9,347 nucleotides of DNA from the NCBI GenBank assembly GCA_051867635.1, contig JBJDYT010000090.1, positions 1-9,347 on the forward strand. Direction: 5' to 3'. This stretch comes from RGIG5472 sp051867635. Lineage in GTDB: Bacteria > Bacillota > Clostridia > Oscillospirales > Oscillospiraceae. This document shows, piece by piece, positions 4,920-9,347 of this stretch. The number at the start of each line of letters is the position of its first letter. Position 1 is the stretch's first letter. The position numbers and the translations under genes were made by a program. The notes below the pieces were generated by a model. It saw only the letters and a program-made list of their open reading frames with translations, searched no databases and had not been told where the DNA came from.

Positions 4920-4961
4920 GGGGCGCGAAGCCGCCCCTGCTTATGGGAAAGGAGGCGCCCC
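4920..4961 (+). promoter_or_regulatory. Leader with two mutually exclusive pairings near the LysR start
   Basis: GGGGCG (4920-4925) can pair with CGCCCC at 4932-4937 (6-base loop). Alternatively GGGGCGC (4920-4926) can pair with GCGCCCC at 4955-4961, which takes in the end of the SD (AGGAGG, 4950-4955) and the base before ATG. The first would leave the RBS open, the second would cover it. It may be chance in GC-rich DNA. Confidence 0.3.
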
Positions 4962-5870
4962 ATGGCTGTGCGACTGGAGCTGTACCGCATCTTCCGGGAG
5001 GTGGCGGAGTCGGAGAATTTCTCCGCCGCGGCGAAAAAACTGTATGTCTCCCAATCCGCCGTGTCCCAGGCCATGAAGCAGCTGGAAAGCGAGCTGCAGG
5101 TGCGCCTGTTCAACCGCGGCTCCCGGGGCGTGACGCTGACGGCGGACGGTGAGGTGCTGTACGAGCACGTCCGCAGCGCCATGAGCATGCTGGAGAGCGG
5201 CGAGAGCAAGCTGGCCCAGTCCCTGACGCTGGAGGCCGGGAAGCTTACCATCGGCGCCAGCGAGACCGTCACCGCCCAGTACCTGCTGCCCTATCTGGAG
5301 CGCTTTCACAAGCAGTATCCCTCCATCCGGCTGGAGGTCACGGTGGGCCGCAGCCAGAAGATCCTGGGGGAGCTGAAGAGCGGCAAGGTGGACGTGGCCT
5401 TCGCCAGCCTCGGCCCCGGCGAGGACGCGGGCGCGCTCTCCGTCACCCCCTGCTTCGCCACCCACACCGTGTTCGTGGCGGCGCCGGACTACGCCTGCGA
5501 CTTCGACCATCCCTACACGCCGGAGGAGCTGCTGCGCTTCCCGCTGATCCTGCTGGAGCGAAAGGCCAACTCCCGGCTGCAGCTGGAGGAGTTCTTCCTC
5601 TCCCGGGGGCTGACCCTGCGGCCGGAGATCGATCTCGGCTCCCGGTACCTGCTGGTGGCCTTGGCCCGCATCGGCCTGGGAGTGGCGGGCGTGACGAAGG
5701 AATACGTGCAAAGCGCCCTGCGCCGGGGGGAGATCCGCATGCTGCAGACGGATTTCGAGATCCCCGCCCGGAGCCTCGACATGTGCATTTTGAAGTCCGT
5801 GGCCCCCAGCGCCGCCGCCCGGCGCTTCATGGCCCTGATCCGTCCGGAGGAGGAGCGCCATGAAGCGTAG
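4962..5870 (+). CDS. LysR-family transcriptional regulator, 302 aa
   Basis: An N-terminal winged HTH (about residues 5-62; AVRLELYRIFREVAESENFS, then AAKKLYVSQSAVSQAMKQLE, the classic LysR recognition helix) is followed by a linker helix and a two-lobed effector-binding domain (about 90-295). Length is typical. The start chosen is ATG 4962 because AGGAGG (4950-4955) lies 6 bases upstream and the HTH begins at the usual distance; an in-frame ATG at 4893 would add 23 unlikely residues and lies within the promoter. LysR proteins usually control the divergent gene, here the cyclodeaminase-family enzyme, often with a substrate or product of that enzyme as co-inducer. The last 11 bases overlap the next gene. 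The inducer is unknown. Confidence 0.95.
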   Translation: MAVRLELYRIFREVAESENFSAAAKKLYVSQSAVSQAMKQLESELQVRLFNRGSRGVTLTADGEVLYEHVRSAMSMLESGESKLAQSLTLEAGKLTIGASETVTAQYLLPYLERFHKQYPSIRLEVTVGRSQKILGELKSGKVDVAFASLGPGEDAGALSVTPCFATHTVFVAAPDYACDFDHPYTPEELLRFPLILLERKANSRLQLEEFFLSRGLTLRPEIDLGSRYLLVALARIGLGVAGVTKEYVQSALRRGEIRMLQTDFEIPARSLDMCILKSVAPSAAARRFMALIRPEEERHEA

Positions 5871-6534
5871 ACAGGCCGCGGCCATGGTGCTGCTCATCCT
5901 GCTCTGCTGCGCGCTGGTGGCGCTGGTGGACGGCGTGCTCCGCCCGGGCTACGCCGTGAAATCCGCGGTGAAGCTGGCGCTGTTCGGCCTTCTCCCCCTG
6001 CTGTACGCAAGGCGGGCGGGGTTCCCTTTGGGTACGCTGTTCCGGCTGGAAAAGGGGGAGCTGCGCCGGGCGCTGCTCCCGGCTCTGGGCGTCTTTGTCC
6101 TGATACTGGGGGCCTATTTCGCCCTCCGCGGCGCGGCGGACTTCTCCGGCATCACGGCTTCCCTCACGGAAAACGCCGGGGTGAGCCGGGAGAGCTTCCC
6201 GCTGGTGGCACTGTACATCGCCCTGGTGAACTCCCTGCTGGAGGAATTCTTCTTCCGGGGCTTCGCCTTCCTGCTGCTGGGGCGCGTCCTCTCCCCCGCC
6301 CTGGCCTGCGGCTTCAGCGCCGCGGTCTTCGCCCTCTACCACGTCTCCATCCTGCAGGGCTGGTTCTCCCCGGTGCTGTACGCCCTGGCCATGCTGGGGC
6401 TGGCGGCGGGGGGACTGCTGTTCAGCTGGCTGGACTACCGCCCGCGCTCCCTGCTGCCCTCCTATCTGGTCCACATGGCGGCGAATCTCGCCATCAACTG
6501 CGTCGGCCTGATCCTCTTCGGTCTGGCCGGATGA
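5860..6534 (+). CDS. CPBP (CAAX-type) intramembrane metalloprotease, 224 aa
   Basis: A multi-pass membrane protein with the signature of the Rce1/ABI (PF02517) family: EExxxR as LLEEFFFRGF (E128, E129, R133), FxxxH as FALYH (F157, H161) and HxxxN as HMAAN (H205, N209). These residues form the glutamate-activated-water/metal active site inside the membrane. Hydrophobic segments are visible near 8-24, 36-50, 71-89, 113-126, 134-160, 170-190 and 205-222. In bacteria such proteins are linked to peptide maturation, self-immunity or stress signalling; the substrate here cannot be read from the sequence. The ATG overlaps the LysR end by 11 bases, and AGGAGGAG (5848-5855) lies upstream, so it is translationally coupled to LysR. 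Confidence 0.93.
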   Translation: MKRRQAAAMVLLILLCCALVALVDGVLRPGYAVKSAVKLALFGLLPLLYARRAGFPLGTLFRLEKGELRRALLPALGVFVLILGAYFALRGAADFSGITASLTENAGVSRESFPLVALYIALVNSLLEEFFFRGFAFLLLGRVLSPALACGFSAAVFALYHVSILQGWFSPVLYALAMLGLAAGGLLFSWLDYRPRSLLPSYLVHMAANLAINCVGLILFGLAG

Positions 6535-6546
6535 AAGGAGCCCTAC

Positions 6547-7173
6547 ATGGCCCAACGTACCCTGCGTGTCGTCTTTTCCGCCACGCCCTGCCGCATGGGC
6601 GCGGCCATCCGCCTCGTCACCCGCTGGCCCTATAACCATGTGGCCCTGGCCCTGGAGGAGGAGGAAACGCTGTACTCCTTCGCCCGGCGCTATCAGAACG
6701 TTCCCCTCTGCGGCGGCTTCGTGCGGGAGTCGCCCCTGCGCTACCGCCGGGCCCATGTCCTCATCTGCGCCGTCCCGGTGACGGAGCGGCAGTATACCCG
6801 GGTGCGCGGGCGGCTGACGGAGATGGCCGGGGAGCCGGAGCGCTACCTCTATAACCTCTTCTCCGCCGCCCTGGTCCCGCTGCGCTGCCGCGTTTTCCTG
6901 CCCGACTCCTACACCTGCGTGGAGTTCACGGCGGCCCTGCTGGCGGAGGCCGGCGTGCTGACGGAGGAGGAGGGGCAGCGCTTCTGGTCCGTGGAGGGAC
7001 TGTGCCGGCGGCTCTCCCCTTACCGGAGCTATGAGGGTCCCTTCCCCGGCCCGGCCCAGGCCGCCTGGCTGGACGACTCCTTCCCCCGCCGCCGCAGCGC
7101 CGGCGCGGCGGCGGCCCTCACTTCCTTCGCCGTGGGCGCGCTGGCGCTGCGCCTGCTGCGGCGCGTATGGTAG
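6547..7173 (+). CDS. Permuted papain-fold (NlpC/P60-like, YiiX-type) protein with hydrophobic tail
   Basis: A 208-residue protein. I recognise the pattern VVFSATP...YNHVALAL (H31) early and SYTCVEFTA (C124, E126) late: His before Cys is the circularly permuted NlpC/P60 order seen in YiiX/YaeF-like proteins, some of which are cysteine hydrolases of amide or ester bonds in the envelope. Between them is the YSFARRYQNVPLCGGFVRES stretch (43-62) found in unnamed clostridial homologues. Residues about 184-202 are Ala/Leu-rich and hydrophobic, ending RLLRRVW, so a C-terminal tail anchor is likely. No N-terminal signal peptide is seen. The RBS AAAGGAG (6534-6540) lies 6 bases before the ATG and the CPBP stop is 12 bases upstream, so it belongs to the LysR-CPBP operon. 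Enzymatic activity is inferred from the motifs only. Confidence 0.78.
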   Translation: MAQRTLRVVFSATPCRMGAAIRLVTRWPYNHVALALEEEETLYSFARRYQNVPLCGGFVRESPLRYRRAHVLICAVPVTERQYTRVRGRLTEMAGEPERYLYNLFSAALVPLRCRVFLPDSYTCVEFTAALLAEAGVLTEEEGQRFWSVEGLCRRLSPYRSYEGPFPGPAQAAWLDDSFPRRRSAGAAAALTSFAVGALALRLLRRVW

Positions 7174-7222
7174 AGCCGCGCCGAAGGCCCGCCCTGATGA
7201 ACGCCGCCCTGTTTGGAGTACG

Positions 7223-7260
7223 AAAAAACCGGGAGCCTTTCGGCTCCCGGGTCGTTTTTT
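7223..7260. terminator. Bidirectional terminator between convergent genes
   Basis: CCGGGAGCC (7229-7237) pairs with GGCTCCCGG (7242-7250) over TTTC. Six A precede the stem and six T follow it after a GTCG spacer. It ends the LysR-CPBP-papain-like operon and, on the other strand, ychF, whose stop codon lies 6 bases away. Confidence 0.92.
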
Positions 7261-7265
7261 GTCTC

Positions 7266-8375
7266 TTATACGTTGAAGCGGAAGTAGATCATGTCGCCGT
7301 CCTGCACCACATAGTCCTTACCCTCGCTGCGGAGCAGCCCCTTCTCCTTGGCGGCGGCGAGGGAACCGCAGGCGATCATCTCCCGGAAGTTGATGGTCTC
7401 CGCCCGGATGAAACCCCGCTCGATATCGCTGTGGATCTTGCCGGCGGCCTGGGGCGCCTTGGTGCCCTTGCGGATGGTCCAGGCCCGGCACTCGTCCTTG
7501 CCGTAGGTCAGGAAGGAGATCAGGCCCAGCAGCTCATAGCTGCACTGGATCAGGCGGTCCAGGCCGGACTGCTTTATGCCCAGCTCCTCCAGGAACATGG
7601 CCCGCTCTTCCTCCTCCAGCTCCGCGATATCCTGCTCCAGCTTGGCGCAGATGGGCAGCACCTGGGCCCCCTCCTTCTCCGCCAGCTCCCGCACCTGCCG
7701 GAGGTAATCGTTGCCCTCCTGGTGGGCGAAGCCCTCCTCGTCCATATTGGCGGCGTAGATGACGGGCTTGAGGCTCAAAAGGTCGCTGGTGGCGATGAGG
7801 GCCGCGTCCTCCTCGCCGCAGGAGAAGCTGCGGGCGGAATTGCCGCCGTCCAGGTGCGCCGCCAGGGCCTTGAACACCTCCACCTCATGGAGGAATTTCT
7901 TATCGCCCTTAGCGGCCTTGGCCGCCTTGTCGATGCGGCGGTTCACCATCTCCAGGTCCGCCATGATCAGCTCCAGGTCGATGCACTGGATGTCCCCCAG
8001 AGGGTCCACCGGCACGTTGGTGCCGGCGTCCGCCACCACGTGCATGATGTTCTCGTCGTCGAAGCAGCGCACCACATGAACGATGGCGTCCGTGCGGCGG
8101 ATATTCTCCAGAAACTTGTTGCCCAGGCCCGCGCCCTGGCTCGCGCCCTTCACCAGGCCCGCGATGTCCACGAACTCGATGACCGCCGGGGTCTTCTTCT
8201 CCGGCTGGTACATCTCCGCCAGCTTCTCCAGCCGCTCATCCGGCACCGCCACCACGCCCACGTTGGGCTCGATGGTGCAGAAGGGATAGTTGGCGCTCTC
8301 CGCCCCGGCGTTGGTGATGGCGTTGAAAAGGGTGCTTTTGCCCACATTGGGCAGACCCACGATTCCTAATTTCAT
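7266..8375 (-). CDS. ychF: Redox-regulated ribosome-binding ATPase YchF (OLA1 family)
   Basis: A universally conserved Obg-like P-loop ATPase that associates with ribosomes and modulates translation under stress. The 369 residues are full length. Walker A/G1 is GLPNVGKS (7-14), G3 is DIAG (70-73), and the G4 position is NMDE (210-213) in place of NKxD, the change that gives this family its ATP preference. A coiled helical insert (about 130-200) and a C-terminal TGS domain (about 283-367, with FLTYGKDECRAWTI and the VQDGDMIYFRF end) complete it. The RBS AAGGAGA (8387-8393) lies 11 bases before the ATG. It is monocistronic, with its own promoter upstream and a shared terminator downstream. Confidence 0.98.
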   Translation of the reverse strand: MKLGIVGLPNVGKSTLFNAITNAGAESANYPFCTIEPNVGVVAVPDERLEKLAEMYQPEKKTPAVIEFVDIAGLVKGASQGAGLGNKFLENIRRTDAIVHVVRCFDDENIMHVVADAGTNVPVDPLGDIQCIDLELIMADLEMVNRRIDKAAKAAKGDKKFLHEVEVFKALAAHLDGGNSARSFSCGEEDAALIATSDLLSLKPVIYAANMDEEGFAHQEGNDYLRQVRELAEKEGAQVLPICAKLEQDIAELEEEERAMFLEELGIKQSGLDRLIQCSYELLGLISFLTYGKDECRAWTIRKGTKAPQAAGKIHSDIERGFIRAETINFREMIACGSLAAAKEKGLLRSEGKDYVVQDGDMIYFRFNV

Positions 8376-8436
8376 AGTTCTTCACATCTCCTTGCTCTTC
8401 CAGCGCTTCCAAGGCGGCTTGCGCCGTTTCTACGTC

Positions 8437-8465
8437 ATTTTACGCTGTTTACCCGGTATTTTCAA
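8437..8465 (-). promoter_or_regulatory. ychF promoter
   Basis: Minus strand: -35 TTGAAA (8460-8465), 17-base spacer, -10 TAAAAT (8437-8442). It lies about 60 bases before the ychF ATG. Confidence 0.8.
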
Positions 8466-8538
8466 GAGGGAGCTGCTATATATTGCCGCGCCGGCCGCCG
8501 CTTCACTTTTTTTCCAGCTCAATGGGGCATTTTGACGG

Positions 8539-8574
8539 AAATTATCAAAGTTTTCCTGGAAACTTTCGTAATTT
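8539..8574. promoter_or_regulatory. 36-base inverted repeat upstream of the M64 protease promoter
   Basis: AAATTA (8539-8544) pairs with TAATTT (8569-8574). After a 2-base mismatch, AAAGTTT (8547-8553) pairs with AAACTTT (8560-8566), around a 6-base centre. AT-rich in a GC-rich neighbourhood, it ends 14 bases before the -35 of the M64 gene and 73 bases from the ychF -35. Candidate activator or repressor site; there is no T-tract to make it a terminator. Confidence 0.45.
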
Positions 8575-8588
8575 ATTTCTGGAAATCC

Positions 8589-8617
8589 TTGCATTTTGGG
8601 AATGCGCTGTGTAAAAT
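8589..8617 (+). promoter_or_regulatory. Promoter of the M64 metallopeptidase gene
   Basis: Plus strand: -35 TTGCAT (8589-8594), 17-base spacer, -10 TAAAAT (8612-8617). A small dyad, GCATT-TTGGG-AATGC (8591-8605), overlaps the -35 box and could be an operator. The predicted 5' UTR is about 50 bases. Confidence 0.78.
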
Positions 8618-8674
8618 AAAACAATGGAGATTGATTCCCCTAATTTGTACGTTGTGAACAGAAAGGAGAACCCA

Positions 8675-9347
8675 ATGAAGAAGAAGTTACTATCCTTGTT
8701 CTTAAGCGTGGCCCTGGTTCTGTCCTTATGTCCCGCAGTCTTTGCGGCGGATGACGGGGTCGGCGAGCTGAAGCAGGTATACGGTCTGACAAAAGAGGAA
8801 GGCCTGTACGATGAAGACGCCCTGGTGCTGCTGATCATGGGCGACGGCTTCACGGCAACCGAGCAGGATACGTTCTATGCGAAAGCGAAGGAGACTGCGA
8901 ACTATATCATGGGCTGCGCGCCCTATGATGAATTCGCCGACACCATTAAGATCTACGCTCTGGGCGTCGAATCCAACGAGTCCGGCGTGACAGGCGCAAA
9001 CGCTTCCTCCGCTGCGGATGTTGCTAACAACCAGGTGGACACCTATTTCGGCGCCAGCTTCTGGTCCTTCGGCATGGACCGTCTGGTGTCCCTTACTCTG
9101 GAAGGTGAGCAGAAAGGCTACGCCCTGCGGGACGAATATCTGCCTGAGACCGACTACTGCCTGTATATCGTCAACTCCACCGTCTACGGCGGCAGCGGCG
9201 GCGACTACTGCGTGGCGTCTCTGAATACCCAGTCCTACGACATGATGGTCCACGAGATGGGTCACACCATCGGCGACCTGGCCGACGAGTACTATGCCGC
9301 CGGCTATGAGGGCGAGTACGTCAACCTGACCGCCGATCCCGACAATG
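8675..9347 (+). CDS. Secreted IgA-peptidase-type metallopeptidase, family M64 (N-terminal 224 residues)
   Basis: Zinc metalloprotease of the family founded by the Clostridium ramosum IgA proteinase, which cleaves human IgA. Residues 1-24 are a signal peptide (MKKK, hydrophobic core, cleavage likely after AVFA); C19 does not sit in a proper lipobox. The mature part shows the family's LLIMGDGFTATEQDTF (52-67) and the zinc site HEMGHTIGDLADEYY (193-207), with H193, E194 and H197 as HExxH and D204 as the probable third ligand. The open frame continues past the window end, so the C-terminal half, where cell-wall or binding domains might be, is unseen. The RBS AAAGGAG (8662-8668) lies 6 bases before the ATG. 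The gene has its own promoter and faces away from ychF. Family membership is strong; IgA as the substrate is only a possibility, since related proteins exist in many gut bacteria. Confidence 0.93.
   Translation, partial: MKKKLLSLFLSVALVLSLCPAVFAADDGVGELKQVYGLTKEEGLYDEDALVLLIMGDGFTATEQDTFYAKAKETANYIMGCAPYDEFADTIKIYALGVESNESGVTGANASSAADVANNQVDTYFGASFWSFGMDRLVSLTLEGEQKGYALRDEYLPETDYCLYIVNSTVYGGSGGDYCVASLNTQSYDMMVHEMGHTIGDLADEYYAAGYEGEYVNLTADPDN

Noticed and set aside
4941..5897. Minus-strand open frame opposite the LysR gene
   Set aside because: Gln/His/Gly-rich shadow; the plus strand has an unmistakable LysR protein with an RBS.
5827..6756. Minus-strand open frame opposite the CPBP protease
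   Set aside because: Shadow; the plus strand carries all three CPBP active-site motifs.
7167..8369. Plus-strand open frame opposite ychF
   Set aside because: YchF is certain on the minus strand; this frame also crosses the terminator at 7223-7260.
8690..8735. Lipobox at Cys19 of the M64 precursor
   Set aside because: The residue before Cys is Leu, not Gly/Ala/Ser, and a good signal peptidase I site (AVFA) follows.
8545..8853. Minus-strand frame over the M64 start region
   Set aside because: It overlaps the signal peptide and promoter of a recognised gene and has no RBS.

Overview
The window looks like chromosomal DNA of a GC-rich gut Clostridia (Firmicutes/Bacillota), most plausibly of the Oscillospiraceae/Ruminococcaceae type. 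The evidence is a T-box riboswitch ahead of thrS, strong AGGAGG-type ribosome binding sites, TTGACA/TATAAT promoters with 17-base spacers, a short ThrS without a TGS domain, and a secreted M64 (IgA-peptidase-like) metalloprotease. The taxon is an inference; no marker gene settles it.

Layout. (1) 1-1508, minus: the N-terminal 400 codons of threonyl-tRNA synthetase, preceded by a complete Thr T-box leader (specifier ACC, T-box, terminator) and a consensus promoter. (2) 1505-2002: a divergent pair, a 62-aa conserved small helical protein (minus) and a 72-aa XRE-type repressor (plus), sharing an 80-base control region that contains a perfect 7-bp inverted repeat inside the small gene's promoter. 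(3) 2003-2322: 320 bases with no convincing gene but seven stem-loops packed end to end. (4) 2323-4765, minus: ornithine-cyclodeaminase-family enzyme, then a 4-oxalocrotonate-tautomerase-family protein, then an unusual HAD-phosphatase/nitroreductase fusion, all co-directional and ending at a strong hairpin. (5) 4813-7173, plus: a LysR regulator, divergent from the cyclodeaminase gene, overlapping by 11 bases a CPBP (CAAX-type) intramembrane protease, followed closely by a permuted papain-fold (NlpC/P60-like) protein with a hydrophobic tail. (6) a bidirectional terminator at 7223-7260, then ychF (minus). (7) 8539-9347, plus: promoter, dyad and signal peptide of an M64 metallopeptidase that runs off the window.

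How the parts may fit: the LysR/cyclodeaminase divergon has facing promoters whose -35 sides are flanked by a perfect 10-bp inverted repeat, so LysR probably controls the left arm (amino/imino-acid chemistry, tautomerase, HAD-nitroreductase) and perhaps its own arm with the two membrane/peptidase-like genes. ThrS and YchF are translation housekeeping genes. The M64 protease is an exported, host-facing function. I see no phage, transposase, CRISPR array, tRNA or rRNA. The most unusual items are the HAD-nitroreductase fusion and the hairpin-packed intergenic region; I cannot show that either is a new system.
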